NCBI RefSeq assembly: GCF_013408445.1
Contig: NZ_JACBZL010000001.1
Coordinates: 2,389,173-2,453,172 of the forward strand
DNA: 64,000 nt
Direction of reading: 5' to 3'
Source: Corynebacterium tuberculostearicum
GTDB taxonomy: Bacteria > Actinomycetota > Actinomycetes > Mycobacteriales > Mycobacteriaceae
Shown here in pieces: positions 38,042-47,718 of this stretch; position 1 is the first letter of the stretch; each line of letters starts with the position of its first letter. The notes under the pieces are model-generated. The model saw only the letters and a program-made list of their open reading frames with translations, was not told where the DNA came from and did not search any database. Made by a program: the position numbers and the translations under genes.

Positions 38042-39459
38042 TTTTCGCCGTCCTCGGTGCCCTTGTCCTTCTTCTCGTCTTTGCCTTCCGGCTTCTCGGA
38101 CTCCGTGGACTCGTCGCCCTGCGCTGCAGAAGAATCCTCGCCGTTCTTCAGCATTTCCTCCAGCTTGGCAAACTCTTCTTCAAAGCCTTCATCCGGGCCT
38201 TCGTCCAGCAGGGAGTCGATAAAGGCGGCCGGGTTATCGAGGTGCTCTGCAGTGGGCAGGAAGTCTGGGTGATCCCAGGCCTTATCGCGCTTTTCCGCGC
38301 CTACGGCCACGGTGGCGCGGCGCCATAGCTCTGCGGCCTCAGAGACCTTCGGGGCATTAAGTTCGATGCCGACCACCTTGCTGAAGGCGTTCTCGGCGGA
38401 ACCGCCGGTGCTGCGGCGGTGTGCCCATGCCTGGGTGAGCTTCGAAGTCGACGGGATGCGCTCGCCCAAGGCTTCGGTAACCACGTGCTCGGACCAGCCT
38501 TCCACCAAGGCCAATAGGGTCTCGAGACGAGATGCGGCCGCAGTGTTCTTGGACGTAATGCGCGGGGAGAGATCCATGCCCTGCAACTTGCTCATCGCAT
38601 CCTGGATTGCCTGTGGATCGCCGGACTCGAGGTTGAGTTCGCGGGTGACTTCCTCCAAGTGGGAAGTATCAATGACCAGGCCAATGGCATATTCCTCCAC
38701 GGAGGAGACGATGCGCTCTACCAGCCACGGCACGTGCTTAAACAGCCGCTGGCGGGCCGCCTCGCGTGCGGCAATATAAACCAGCACCTCCTGGCCAGGA
38801 ACATTAAGCTCGCGGGCGACCTTCTGGATGGTCTGTGGCAACAGTGCCACCGTATTAGCTGGGGCGATGGGCAGGCCGAAATCGGAACCGGTCAGCGCCT
38901 GGGAGGCCAAATCGCCCAAGGCGTGGCCGAGCTGCATGCCAAAATTCATGCCAGACATCTGGTTCATCATCTTGGTCATGGGGCCCATCATCTCGCGCGC
39001 CTCTTCCGGCATGGAATCCAGCTGAGCATCATTCATGTACTCTGCCACTGGGGTGACCATGCGCTGCCACGCTGGCATGGTCTCCTCCAACCACTGCTTG
39101 GAATCCCAAGCCTTGGCCGTGCCGGAGGCGGTGGGCAAATAGGTGGCGTCATCAAGCCAGAGCTCCGCCAAGCGGACGGATTCCTCTACAGCCTTGGAAT
39201 CGTCCGCGCTTACCGCCTTGGACTGCGAGATTTGTTGCAGGGCGATGCGCTTAGCCATGTCGTAATTGACCGGGCCGGAGTTTTCCGGCGAGTTCATGGA
39301 AGAGCCCATGCCGGATAGCATCTGACCGAACTGGTTCAGCATGTCACCGAGGCCGCCACCATTAGCGCCGCCGAATGCGCCGAACGGGTTCTGGTCACGA
39401 CGTCCGTCATTATCGTCGTCATCGTTATTGGGGAAAGAAAAACCGAATCCGTTGCTCAT
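38038..39459 (-). CDS. Zinc-dependent metalloprotease-type protein (TIGR03624, Rv3195 type)
   Basis: 473 aa. Disordered N-terminus rich in Asn/Asp/Gly (FGFSFPNNDDDDNDG), a helical core with AREAARQRLFKHVPWL and VEGWSEHVVTEALGERIPS, typical of the actinobacterial zincin-like TIGR03624 family, and an acidic C-terminal tail (Glu/Asp/Lys). Where I recall a His in family members (EAAH), this protein has Arg, so activity may be lost; that needs an alignment. Divergent from the PDZ protease gene, as Rv3195/Rv3194c. Confidence 0.78.
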   Translation of the reverse strand: MSNGFGFSFPNNDDDDNDGRRDQNPFGAFGGANGGGLGDMLNQFGQMLSGMGSSMNSPENSGPVNYDMAKRIALQQISQSKAVSADDSKAVEESVRLAELWLDDATYLPTASGTAKAWDSKQWLEETMPAWQRMVTPVAEYMNDAQLDSMPEEAREMMGPMTKMMNQMSGMNFGMQLGHALGDLASQALTGSDFGLPIAPANTVALLPQTIQKVARELNVPGQEVLVYIAAREAARQRLFKHVPWLVERIVSSVEEYAIGLVIDTSHLEEVTRELNLESGDPQAIQDAMSKLQGMDLSPRITSKNTAAASRLETLLALVEGWSEHVVTEALGERIPSTSKLTQAWAHRRSTGGSAENAFSKVVGIELNAPKVSEAAELWRRATVAVGAEKRDKAWDHPDFLPTAEHLDNPAAFIDSLLDEGPDEGFEEEFAKLEEMLKNGEDSSAAQGDESTESEKPEGKDEKKDKGTEDGEN

Positions 39460-39552
39460 GCGTCCTAATCTACCGGCACCATCCGGCTACTTTCCATGAT
39501 CCCCGCTACGCTGACAGCGAACACTACGGCAAAGGTTGTAGGGTATTGATCC

Positions 39553-40617
39553 GTGAATTCTCCTGCTAGCCGTCGCGTCCGCACCATCGCCTGGGGCGCC
39601 ATCCCCGTTGTCCTCACTGGTGCGTTGGTATCGCTTGACCACATCCCCGGCACCGATGTGTCTTTGACCGTCCCTTATGCCGCTGAGGGCCCAGGTCCCA
39701 CGGTGGACACGTTGGGTGAGGTCGACGGCACTCAGGTCGTTGATGTTCAGGCGCCGAAAACCTATGACACGGATGGTCATCTCAACATGACCACGGTCTC
39801 CGTGCGCACCAATATGACCCTGGCCCAGGCACTGGGCCGCTGGATGATGACCGATGACACCATCGTGCCCATCGATACCGTCATTCCGCAGAACATGAGC
39901 GATAAAGAGGTAGAAGAGTCCAATAAGCAGGCCTTTACCCAGTCCGAGTCTGCTGCGACCGTGGCGGCCATGGACTATTTGCACCTGCCGGTAAAGATCA
40001 CCATCGCGGAAGTACTCGATAAGGGTGCGGCAAAGGGAAAGCTGAAAAAAGACGATGTCATTACCGCAGTAGACGGTAAGGAGGTCTCGGAGCCAGGCGA
40101 GGTCCAAGACATCATCAAGGAAAAGAGCCCCGGCGATAGGGTCACGCTGACCGTGAAACGTGGTGGCAAAAAGCAAGAAGAAGAGATCGAGCTCGGGGAG
40201 AATCCCCAACAGAAGGGGCAAGCGATGCTGGGCATCGCCATGCTCTCGGTCCCGCAAGACGATATTAAGGTCAAATACAACCTGCAGGATATTGGCGGAC
40301 CCTCCGCCGGCATGATGTTTACTCTGGCGGTCATCGATAAGCTCAACGAGGAAGACCTTACCGGCGGCAAATTCGTGGCCGGAACCGGCACAATTCAGGA
40401 AGACGGCGAGGTAGGCCCGATTGGCGGCATCCAACATAAAATCGCCGCGGCGCACGAGGCCGGCGCGGAACTCTTCCTTGCGCCGAAGGATAATTGCTCC
40501 GAGGCCGCCGCGAGCGACCACGGCGATATGCCCATCGCGGAAGTTTCCACCTTGGATGAGGCAGTGTCCACAATGAAAGACTTCGCGGACGGCAAGGATA
40601 TTAAAACCTGCCAGTAG
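39553..40617 (+). CDS. PDZ-domain serine protease of Lon/S16 type (YlbL family)
   Basis: 354 aa. N-terminal membrane anchor (~11-27), PDZ domain with loop DKGAAKGKLKKDDVITAVDG, then a Lon-like S16 domain with catalytic Ser in GGPSAGMMF and the Lys in GGIQHKIAAAHEAGA. Active site faces the cell exterior. Candidate for quality control of envelope proteins. TAGGGT lies 8 bases before the GTG at 39553, so it may be leaderless. Rv3194c equivalent. Confidence 0.9.
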   Translation: MNSPASRRVRTIAWGAIPVVLTGALVSLDHIPGTDVSLTVPYAAEGPGPTVDTLGEVDGTQVVDVQAPKTYDTDGHLNMTTVSVRTNMTLAQALGRWMMTDDTIVPIDTVIPQNMSDKEVEESNKQAFTQSESAATVAAMDYLHLPVKITIAEVLDKGAAKGKLKKDDVITAVDGKEVSEPGEVQDIIKEKSPGDRVTLTVKRGGKKQEEEIELGENPQQKGQAMLGIAMLSVPQDDIKVKYNLQDIGGPSAGMMFTLAVIDKLNEEDLTGGKFVAGTGTIQEDGEVGPIGGIQHKIAAAHEAGAELFLAPKDNCSEAAASDHGDMPIAEVSTLDEAVSTMKDFADGKDIKTCQ

Positions 40618-40622
40618 CCGGC

Positions 40623-41294
40623 CTACTTAGCTAGGCCCAGCTCCTTGATCTTCTCTTCCGGATCTTCCTGGTCAGAGGAGATCATCTGCTGCATGACCAT
40701 GCCTTCTTTATTGTCCACGACGGTGATGACCGCGGTGGTTCCCAAGGTGGACCAGCCCACGACGCGATCGCCGCTGTCCTCAATGACCTGCGAGCTGCGC
40801 AGCTCGGTAAGCACCTGCGTGGTTTGCTTTGCCTTGGAGTGCGAGCGGAAGAACTGGAACTGGCCTACCTTCGGCCCAGAGCAGTTATAGGAATCGTCCC
40901 CGCCCGTGGAATCGCAGCGGTCAAAGAGAGCGAAAAGCTCCTTGGGCGCTACCGGAGCAAAGATGTCATAGGCCTTGGCCACAGACTTTTCCAACTTTTC
41001 GGTTCCGGGCTCCTTGCTTGCCGACGCCCCCTCCGACGCCTCCGAACTTTCCGCCGCGCTCGATTCAGCGCTGGACTCAGCGGTAGAAGGAGAGCTGGAG
41101 GCGGTGCTGGTTTCCCCAGTGGTATCTGCCTCAGGGCTGGTGGACTCGGCGCCGGCGGTGGTGGTTTCCACGGGGGCGTCGGCAGGCGCGGCATCGTCCG
41201 AGGAACAAGCGGCAGTGCTCACGCCTACACCCAGCAGAAGCGCTGCTGCGGTGGCGCGGGTGGCGGTCAGGCGAGTGAGGGTAGTGCGTCGCAC
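40623..41294 (-). CDS. Hypothetical lipoprotein
   Basis: 223 aa. Signal peptide with lipobox TAAC (Cys ~30) followed by SSDDAAPADA, a long Ser/Thr/Glu/Ala-rich linker to ~105, then a compact domain with Cys pair (RCDSTGGDDSYNCSG) and DNKEGMVMQQMI. It is probably anchored on the outer membrane leaflet with a disulfide. I do not recognise the fold. GTG 41294 is preceded by AAGGAG, spaced a little widely. Its stop lies 6 bases from that of the convergent PDZ gene. Confidence 0.75.
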   Translation of the reverse strand: MRRTTLTRLTATRATAAALLLGVGVSTAACSSDDAAPADAPVETTTAGAESTSPEADTTGETSTASSSPSTAESSAESSAAESSEASEGASASKEPGTEKLEKSVAKAYDIFAPVAPKELFALFDRCDSTGGDDSYNCSGPKVGQFQFFRSHSKAKQTTQVLTELRSSQVIEDSGDRVVGWSTLGTTAVITVVDNKEGMVMQQMISSDQEDPEEKIKELGLAK

Positions 41295-41340
41295 GGTAGG
41301 AAAATGCTCCTTAGTCGCAGGCGAGAATTGTCACTTCAGT

Positions 41341-41877
41341 CTAATCTAGCTCATCCGGGTCTTGGCTCAGTCCATAGCGCAGGGCCGCAATGACCCCCGG
41401 GGCTACCTGTGGGCCACCGCGCAACTGGATGTCATCCTCTGCGAACGGTCCGGCCGCTTCTAGCTCCTCCTCGGTGGGGCGCAGCTGCAGCAAGGTGGTT
41501 TCGATGCCTTCTTCTCGCAGCGCTCCGGAATAAAGGCGCGCCGGGCGAGGGGAGGGGTCCTCGCTGGAGGTATCGCGGAACTTAATTTCTTGGGCCAAAA
41601 TGACGCCGGCAACCTCCCGCGGCCAGGCCAAACGGGAGACATAATCCGCCAGCTGCTCAGAACCGGGCTCAATGTTTTCAGGCACATTATCTTGCACGAT
41701 GAGGGTAAGCGGCGCGGCGTCCTCTTCATCGAGCGCGGCCAGCTGATCGGCTACCAAGTGGGTGGGAACCAGCGCGAAGATCGTGGGCCGAGCGTCCCAG
41801 CCTTCGGCGTGGACGAATTCCACGGCTTCGGTCATCGCGCGGTTTAAAGCTGGCTGTGATAATTCGGGGGAACTCAT
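41341..41877 (-). CDS. PPA1309 family protein
   Basis: 178 aa from ATG 41877 (MSSPELSQPALNRAMTEAVE), with an upstream ATG giving two more residues. Features such as WDARPTIFALVPTHLV, AWPREVAGVILAQEI, and QLRGGPQVAPGVIAALRYGL match the actinobacterial PPA1309 family. Function unknown; usually found beside the UPF0182 gene, as here (divergent). Confidence 0.85.
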   Translation of the reverse strand: MSSPELSQPALNRAMTEAVEFVHAEGWDARPTIFALVPTHLVADQLAALDEEDAAPLTLIVQDNVPENIEPGSEQLADYVSRLAWPREVAGVILAQEIKFRDTSSEDPSPRPARLYSGALREEGIETTLLQLRPTEEELEAAGPFAEDDIQLRGGPQVAPGVIAALRYGLSQDPDELD

Positions 41878-41967
41878 GAACATCCTTATTCGTTATCTGT
41901 GTATTGCTTCCTTAAGCTGGAAGAAGTCTACAGGTTTTAAATTCGCACTATTTGATTGGAGCTGGCG

Positions 41968-44958
41968 TTGTCCTTAGGGTCATCCACACCAGCCGCCCCG
42001 TTGAAGCGGCCCCCGCGGGTCGCGACAATCATTGCGGCCATCATTGCCGTCCTCTTGTTCTTCGGCCCCATGCTCGTGGGCATGTACACGGATTGGAGGT
42101 GGTTTGGTGCGATTGACTACCGGAACGTCTTCACCACCGCGATTATTGCGCGGATAGTCCTCTTTATCATCTTTGGTCTTATTGCCGCTGCAGTGGTGTG
42201 GGCCGCTGGCTACTTTGCTTGGCGCGGGCGCCCGGATTCGCTCGACCTTGGGGACCTGAACTCGCCGGTGTATCAGTACCGCAAGTCCATTGAGAAGTCC
42301 ATGAGCGTCTTCTTCAAGGTCATCCCCGCCATCGTGGGCGTCATCGCGGGTTTCATCGGTCAGTCCAATTGGCGTACGGTGCTGCTCTTCCTCAACGGCC
42401 AGGAATTCGGCGAACAAGACGCCCAATTCCACCATGACCTAGGTTTTTATGCCTTTACCTTGCCAGTTCTGAAGTTGGTGGTTAGCACCCTATCCATCTT
42501 GTTGATCCTGGCCTTCCTCATTGCGCTTTTCGGCCACTACGTGCTGGGCGGCATCCGCATTGGCAATAAGGCCGCCGGTGTGCGCGGCTCCATCTCCCGC
42601 CCCGCCCGCCTGCAGCTGGCGATTACCGCCGGCCTGTGGATGGTAGCCCAGGTCATTGGCTACTGGTTGGAGCGCTATGAGCTGCTTAATACCCAGCACG
42701 ACCTCTTTACCGGTGGTTCCTATACCGACATTCACGCCTACCTGCCGGCGAAGATCATCTTGATGATTATTGGCGTCTTTGTGGCCGTGGCCCTGTTTAT
42801 GGCCGTTGTCATCAAGGATCTGCGCATCCCCGGCCTGGCAGTGGTGCTGATGCTGCTGTCCTCGCTGGTCATTGGCCAGGCATGGCCGCTGCTGATGGAA
42901 CGCTTCTCCGTACAGCCCAACCGCCAGGCTAAGGAAGAAGAATCCATCACCCGCAATATCGAGGCAACCCGCTATGCCTATGGGCTAACAGATGACCACG
43001 TCACCTATGAAGATAACTGGGGTGGGGATGAAGTCTCCGATGACAAGGTCGCCTCTGATAACGCCACCATCAATAACCTCCGCCTGCTGGATCCGGAGAT
43101 TCTTTCTCCTACCTTCACCCAGATGCAGCAGCTAAAGAACTTCTACGGCTTCCCAGAGACGCTATCGATGGACCGCTACGAGATCGATGGCAAGAAGCGC
43201 GACTTCGTCGTTGCCGCACGCGAGCTAGACCCGAACGAGCTGCGGGAAAATCAGTCGGACTGGATTAACCGCCACACCGTCTACACCCACGGCAATGGCT
43301 TCGTGGCAGCGCAGGCCAATAAGGTTGATGAGGTGGCCCGCGATGCCGGTTCTGCCCGCGGTGGTTTCCCCATCTTTACCGTGTCTGACCTACAGACCCA
43401 GGCCGGCGAGGCCGAAGGCGAAGGCGAGACGCAGGACGCTGAGAAGTCCCTTGGCATCAAGGTAGACCAGCCGCGCATCTACTACGGCCCGGTCATTGCT
43501 GGCGCGGCCGATGGCATGGATTATGCGATTACCGGCAAGACCGGCGAGAACCCGGTCGAGTATGACACCGATAGCTCCACCTACACCTATGACGGCAAGG
43601 GCGGCGTTGGCATCGGCAATATCTTTGACCGAACCATGTACGCCGCCAAGTACCGCGAGCTGAATTTCTTGCTTTCGGATCGCGTCGGCAGCGAGTCGAA
43701 GCTGCTGTATGACCGCGACCCGCGCGAGCGCGTGGAAAAGGTTGCTCCGTGGCTGACCACCGATTCTGCTACCTACCCGGCCGTGGTTGATGGCCGTCTG
43801 AAGTGGATTGTGGATGGCTATACCACCTTGGAATCCCTGCCTTACTCCCAGCGTGCCTCGCTTTCCGACGCCACCCAGGACACCCTCAATCCCGATGGCA
43901 CCACCCAGCGCTTGGTCAATGACAAGGTCGGCTATATCCGCAACTCGGTCAAGGCCACGGTCGATGCCTATGACGGCACTGTGGACCTCTACGAGTTCGA
44001 CAAGAATGACCCGGTGCTCAAGGCCTGGCAGGGCGTCTTCCCGGACGTCGTAAAGCCTGAGGCGGAGATCTCCGACGAGCTACGCGAGCACTTCCGCTAC
44101 CCGGAGGATATGTTCAAGGTGCAGCGTGACCTGCTGGCGCGCTACCACGTGGATGACCCGAATGTCTTCTTCAATAATGATGCCTTCTGGTCCGTGCCGA
44201 ACGACCCCACCGCGGAGGAATCCCGCCAGCTCAATCAGCCGCCGTACTACGTAATGGCCGCTGACCCGGAAACCGGCAAGCCGACCTTCCAGCTGACCAC
44301 GTCTTACCGTGGCCTCAACCGCGAGTTCCTGTCTGCACACATGGCCGTATCCTCCGAACCGGAAAACTACGGCGATATCACCGTGCGCGTGCTGCCCACC
44401 AATACACAGACCCAGGGCCCGAAGCAGGCACAGGATGCGATGATGTCCTCTGACCAGGTTGCCCGCGACCGCACCCTGTGGGAGGGCACCAATGATCTGC
44501 ACAACGGCAACCTGCTAGCCCTGCCAGTAGGTGGCGGAGAAATCCTGTATCTCGAGCCGATCTACTCCCAGCGCAAGGACCAGGCTTCTGCCTTCCCGAA
44601 GCTGCTGCGCGTGCTCGTGTCCTATAAGGGCCGCGTGGGCTATGCCCCGACCATCGGCGATGCCCTTGAGCAGGTGGGAATCGATGCCAAGTCCGCCCAG
44701 AACATCGAGGAAGTAGACGGCGAATCTGAGGACAAGGACGGCGCCAAGGATAAGGAGGACAAGGACGAGTCCAAGGACGATAAGCCTTCGGCTCCAGCTT
44801 CCGCTCCGTCTTCTTCTGATCAGGCTGGCGCAATCGATGACATCAATAAGGCTTTGAAGGGCCTTGAGGATGCACGCGATGGTTCCTTCGAGGAATACGG
44901 ACGCGCCCTGGACGAACTCGATAAGGCAGTTGAGTCTTATCAGAAGACGGAAAAGTAG
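41968..44958 (+). CDS. UPF0182 family membrane protein
   Basis: About 996 aa. Seven or so transmembrane helices occupy the first ~320 residues (first VATIIAAIIAVLLFFGPMLVG), followed by a large extracellular region with conserved DWINRHTVYTHGNGFV and PRIYYGP, and an acidic Lys/Glu/Asp linker before a C-terminal helix. The TTG at 41968 has GGAG upstream; TTG 41956 would add four residues. Function unknown; equivalent of Rv3193c. Terminator at 44986. Confidence 0.9.
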   Translation: MSLGSSTPAAPLKRPPRVATIIAAIIAVLLFFGPMLVGMYTDWRWFGAIDYRNVFTTAIIARIVLFIIFGLIAAAVVWAAGYFAWRGRPDSLDLGDLNSPVYQYRKSIEKSMSVFFKVIPAIVGVIAGFIGQSNWRTVLLFLNGQEFGEQDAQFHHDLGFYAFTLPVLKLVVSTLSILLILAFLIALFGHYVLGGIRIGNKAAGVRGSISRPARLQLAITAGLWMVAQVIGYWLERYELLNTQHDLFTGGSYTDIHAYLPAKIILMIIGVFVAVALFMAVVIKDLRIPGLAVVLMLLSSLVIGQAWPLLMERFSVQPNRQAKEEESITRNIEATRYAYGLTDDHVTYEDNWGGDEVSDDKVASDNATINNLRLLDPEILSPTFTQMQQLKNFYGFPETLSMDRYEIDGKKRDFVVAARELDPNELRENQSDWINRHTVYTHGNGFVAAQANKVDEVARDAGSARGGFPIFTVSDLQTQAGEAEGEGETQDAEKSLGIKVDQPRIYYGPVIAGAADGMDYAITGKTGENPVEYDTDSSTYTYDGKGGVGIGNIFDRTMYAAKYRELNFLLSDRVGSESKLLYDRDPRERVEKVAPWLTTDSATYPAVVDGRLKWIVDGYTTLESLPYSQRASLSDATQDTLNPDGTTQRLVNDKVGYIRNSVKATVDAYDGTVDLYEFDKNDPVLKAWQGVFPDVVKPEAEISDELREHFRYPEDMFKVQRDLLARYHVDDPNVFFNNDAFWSVPNDPTAEESRQLNQPPYYVMAADPETGKPTFQLTTSYRGLNREFLSAHMAVSSEPENYGDITVRVLPTNTQTQGPKQAQDAMMSSDQVARDRTLWEGTNDLHNGNLLALPVGGGEILYLEPIYSQRKDQASAFPKLLRVLVSYKGRVGYAPTIGDALEQVGIDAKSAQNIEEVDGESEDKDGAKDKEDKDESKDDKPSAPASAPSSSDQAGAIDDINKALKGLEDARDGSFEEYGRALDELDKAVESYQKTEK

Positions 44959-44985
44959 TTCTTTCACTCTTTAAAAGCGGTGATT

Positions 44986-45024
44986 AAGGCACCTGCCCAG
45001 CGGATTTGGGTAGGTGCCTTTCCC
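44986..45024 (+). terminator. Terminator after the UPF0182 gene
   Basis: AAGGCACCT/AGGTGCCTT, with inner CCCA/TGGG separated by one mismatch. A short T run follows. Confidence 0.8.
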
Positions 45025-45112
45025 TATGTATAGTTACATGAGTCGCCAGGACAGAGCGAATACACTTTGTGTTAACGTGCTGTTCAAGCGCAGATGATGG
45101 AAGTCATCTCGA

Positions 45113-45189
45113 CGCGGGGTGGAGCAGCTCGGTAGCTCGCTGGGCTCATAACCCAGAGGTCGTAGGTTCGAATCCTGCCCCCGCTACCA
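45113..45189 (+). tRNA. Initiator tRNA-fMet (CAT)
   Basis: 77-nt cloverleaf including encoded CCA. The anticodon loop CTCATAA is flanked by three G:C pairs (GGG/CCC), and the first acceptor position is an unpaired C1/U72; both are hallmarks of initiator tRNA. Its 3' half from 45152 doubles as the left attachment site of the genomic island. A TACACT -10 box lies at 45061-45066. Confidence 0.97.
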
Positions 45190-45195
45190 ACTTCC

Positions 45196-45229
45196 AAGCC
45201 CCTACCAGGAGAAACACTGGTAGGGGCTT
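45196..45229 (+). terminator. tRNA-fMet terminator
   Basis: AAGCCCCTACCAG/CTGGTAGGGGCTT, a perfect 13-bp stem with an 8-base loop, beginning 7 bases after the tRNA CCA. Confidence 0.85.
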
Positions 45230-45522
45230 TAGTTATTTCTCTTAAGGCGCACGTCCTGGGACTCAAATCGGGACTTTAGCGATGGCATTTTGTCACTTAA
45301 GCCGGTTTGGAAGTGATGGGGTTAAGTGACAATTTTCGATTTTGTGACCTTGGATGACTGTGTCGTTTTGAGGAGTCGTCTGCACGGATTTCAGAAGTCC
45401 TCTGTACTATCGCCATCCACTCCGGAGAGGCCGCGGGCGTTCGTCCACTTCATCTGGAACGCGATTCGACAGAGCGCATTCAATACGATGGTCTTTTTCT
45501 CCCTGCGAAGGATGGGGGCAGT
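45230..45522. other. Left island flank without a gene
   Basis: About 290 bases with no credible gene. The only structure is a pair of 11-bp arms TTGTCACTTAA (45290-45300) and TTAAGTGACAA (45322-45332), which may be a protein-binding site or the remains of a lost mobile element. Confidence 0.5.
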
Positions 45523-45927
45523 TTAGGGTGCCAGGGTGTTGACCAGATCGAGGAATTCCTCAGCGTAGGCAATTTGCTTGCGTAGCTTTTCGTAGCGGGT
45601 GCGCGTCTCCTCACGAATGTCGGCAAGGGTGGCCTTGGCATTACTCCGTGCCTGCTGTGCGGTATCACTGTCCTGCCCGCCATCTGAACTATGAAGAATC
45701 TCCGCAGCTTCCAGGAATTCCCGCATCTGATCCAGAGTAAACCCCAGCGGTTTCATCCGTCGCACCAGCAAAACACGACGTACATCAGCCTCACTATAAA
45801 GCCTGAACCCACCAGGGCTACGCCCCGATGGGGTAATCAGGCCGACGTTGTCATAATAACGCAAGGTGGGAATCGACAACCCCGTCTGGTCAACGACCTC
45901 GCCGATCTTGAAATTACTGTTTTGCAT
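45523..45927 (-). CDS. MerR family transcriptional regulator
   Basis: 134 aa. N-terminal winged helix (FKIGEVVDQTGLSIPTLRYY, DNVGLI, GGFRLYSEADVRRVLLVRRM) and a coiled-coil C-terminus (KATLADIREETRTRYEKLRKQIA). There are no cysteines in the effector part, so it is not a mercury or SoxR-type metal sensor. Divergent from the SulP gene with 169 bases between, it likely controls that gene and itself from a dyad at 46022-46040. Confidence 0.88.
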   Translation of the reverse strand: MQNSNFKIGEVVDQTGLSIPTLRYYDNVGLITPSGRSPGGFRLYSEADVRRVLLVRRMKPLGFTLDQMREFLEAAEILHSSDGGQDSDTAQQARSNAKATLADIREETRTRYEKLRKQIAYAEEFLDLVNTLAP

Positions 45928-46021
45928 TGCCTGTTCTCCTTCACGGTGATGTTGCCCACGGGTTCCTGTGCCTGGGTTGGCGGTTGAGTAAAACTCCCGC
46001 TACCATGACCACCATCACCAA

Positions 46022-46040
46022 ACCTAAAGTTACTAGAGGG
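46022..46040 (+). promoter_or_regulatory. Candidate MerR operator
   Basis: Imperfect dyad ACCTAAAGT-T-ACTAGAGGG (6 of 9 positions matched), of the SoxR/MerR operator shape, upstream of the SulP gene and within the divergent MerR-SulP gap. Confidence 0.45.
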
Positions 46041-46096
46041 TTGGATTCCTTTCGGGCGTTCGCCCAGTTACCTATCCCCTCAAAGATTGGACATCT

Positions 46097-47656
46097 ATGA
46101 CTGAAACTAGCACGGCGGCCCCCCGCCCCCTCCTGAGTCCAGACGGCGCTGATGCCCCTACCGGGATCATCGCATCCTTCCGTTACGCATTTTCTTCCCT
46201 CGCCCGTATCCGTATAGAGATTCTGGCCGGACTGGCGGTATCCCTGGCGCTGATCCCTGAGGCCATTGCCTTTTCCATCCTTGCCGGTGTTGACCCAGCC
46301 ATGGGTCTGTTTTCCTCGGTAGTCATGGCCATTGCGATCGCCTTTACCGGTGGCCGCCCGGCAATGATCACCGGCGCCACCGGGGCTATTGCCCTAGTCA
46401 TTGCTCCTGTGGCGCGTGGTTACGGGATGGATTATTTCATCGCCACCGTCCTGTTGGGCGGTGTCCTACAAATCGTGCTCGGCGCCCTCGGTGTGGCGAA
46501 ACTTCAGCGTTTTATCCCCCGATCGGTGATGCTGGGTTTCGTCAATGCACTGGGCATTATGATTTTCACCGCCCAACTCGAACACCTCATTGATGTGCCT
46601 TGGATAGTCTACCCACTCGTCGGCTTGGGTGTGGTGATCATGATTTTCTTCCCCAAGCTCACCAGTGTGATCCCCGCCCCGCTGGTCACGATTATCGTGC
46701 TCACCGGTTTGGTCATTGCCGCCGGTTTGACTGTCCCGACGGTCTCGGACATGGGCAAGATGCCGGAGACCTTACCGTCCCTGTTTATTCCGAACGTGCC
46801 GTGGACGTTGGAGACCCTGCAGATCATCGCGCCTTATGCCCTGGCCATGGCCGTGGTCGGTCTCATGGAATCGTTGATGACCGCCAAGCTCGTCGATGAC
46901 ATCACCGACACTCATTCCGATAAAACTCGTGAATCCTGGGGACAGGGGGTGGCTAATATTGCCTCCGGTTTCTTCGGCGGCATGGGTGGCTGCGCGATGA
47001 TCGGTCAAACCATGATCAACGTCCGCGAATCCGGGGCACGTACCCGCCTATCCACCCTGTTAGCCGGTGTGTTCCTGCTGGTCCTGGTCCTGGCACTGGG
47101 CGACATCGTTGGCATGATCCCGATGGCTGCGCTGGTGGCAATCATGATCATGGTCTCGGTCGGCACCATCGACTGGCACTCGGTGCATCCACGCACCCTT
47201 AAACTCATGCCGGTCTCTGAGACCATTGTTATGGCCGTGACGATTATTGCCACCCTAGCCACCAGCAACCTGGCCATTGGTGTGGTGTTGGGTGTGGTCA
47301 CCGCGATGATCATGTTCGCCCGTCGGATGGCACATATCGCTTCCATTGAAAAGGTCTCCGAGATCGACGGCGACGGCGATGGCGAGATTGATACTCGTAC
47401 CTACCGGGTGCATGGCCAGTTGTTTTGGGCATCAAGCAATGACCTGGTTTATCGCTTTGATTACACCGATTCTGCCCGTCATATCACTATTGATCTCACT
47501 GAGGCGGAGATCTGGGATGCCTCCACGGTCGCGACCTTTGACGCGATTACGCAGAAGTTCCAGGACAGAGGCAAAACCGTGTCCATTATCGGGCTCGACG
47601 GTCCCAGTCAGGACCGGCTGAACCGCCTGTCTGGCCGGCTTGGCACCGGCCACTAA
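46097..47656 (+). CDS. SulP family inorganic anion transporter with STAS domain
   Basis: 519 aa. Eleven to twelve membrane spans from ~residue 40 to 420 (LAGLAVSLALIPEAIAFSIL, ITGATGAIALVI, GGMGGCAMIGQT) followed by a C-terminal STAS domain (DSARHITIDLTEAEIWDAS). Typical substrates are sulfate, bicarbonate or other anions; this one is not predictable. It is the main cargo of the island with the MerR regulator. ATG 46097 lacks a strong ribosome site. Confidence 0.92.
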   Translation: MTETSTAAPRPLLSPDGADAPTGIIASFRYAFSSLARIRIEILAGLAVSLALIPEAIAFSILAGVDPAMGLFSSVVMAIAIAFTGGRPAMITGATGAIALVIAPVARGYGMDYFIATVLLGGVLQIVLGALGVAKLQRFIPRSVMLGFVNALGIMIFTAQLEHLIDVPWIVYPLVGLGVVIMIFFPKLTSVIPAPLVTIIVLTGLVIAAGLTVPTVSDMGKMPETLPSLFIPNVPWTLETLQIIAPYALAMAVVGLMESLMTAKLVDDITDTHSDKTRESWGQGVANIASGFFGGMGGCAMIGQTMINVRESGARTRLSTLLAGVFLLVLVLALGDIVGMIPMAALVAIMIMVSVGTIDWHSVHPRTLKLMPVSETIVMAVTIIATLATSNLAIGVVLGVVTAMIMFARRMAHIASIEKVSEIDGDGDGEIDTRTYRVHGQLFWASSNDLVYRFDYTDSARHITIDLTEAEIWDASTVATFDAITQKFQDRGKTVSIIGLDGPSQDRLNRLSGRLGTGH

Positions 47657-47682
47657 CATCCCCCGACTCGAGCACATCGACT

Positions 47683-47711
47683 TGGCGCCCCAACTTATAA
47701 CCGGGGCGCCA
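47683..47711 (+). terminator. Terminator after the SulP gene
   Basis: TGGCGCCCC/GGGGCGCCA, 9-bp perfect arms, then AGTTTATT. Confidence 0.75.
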
Positions 47712-47718
47712 GTTTATT

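Noticed and set aside
45084..45266. Minus-strand ORF across tRNA-fMet (ends ...GGRIRTYDLWVMSPASYR)
   Set aside because: It is the antisense of a tRNA gene; this peptide is a well-known false annotation.
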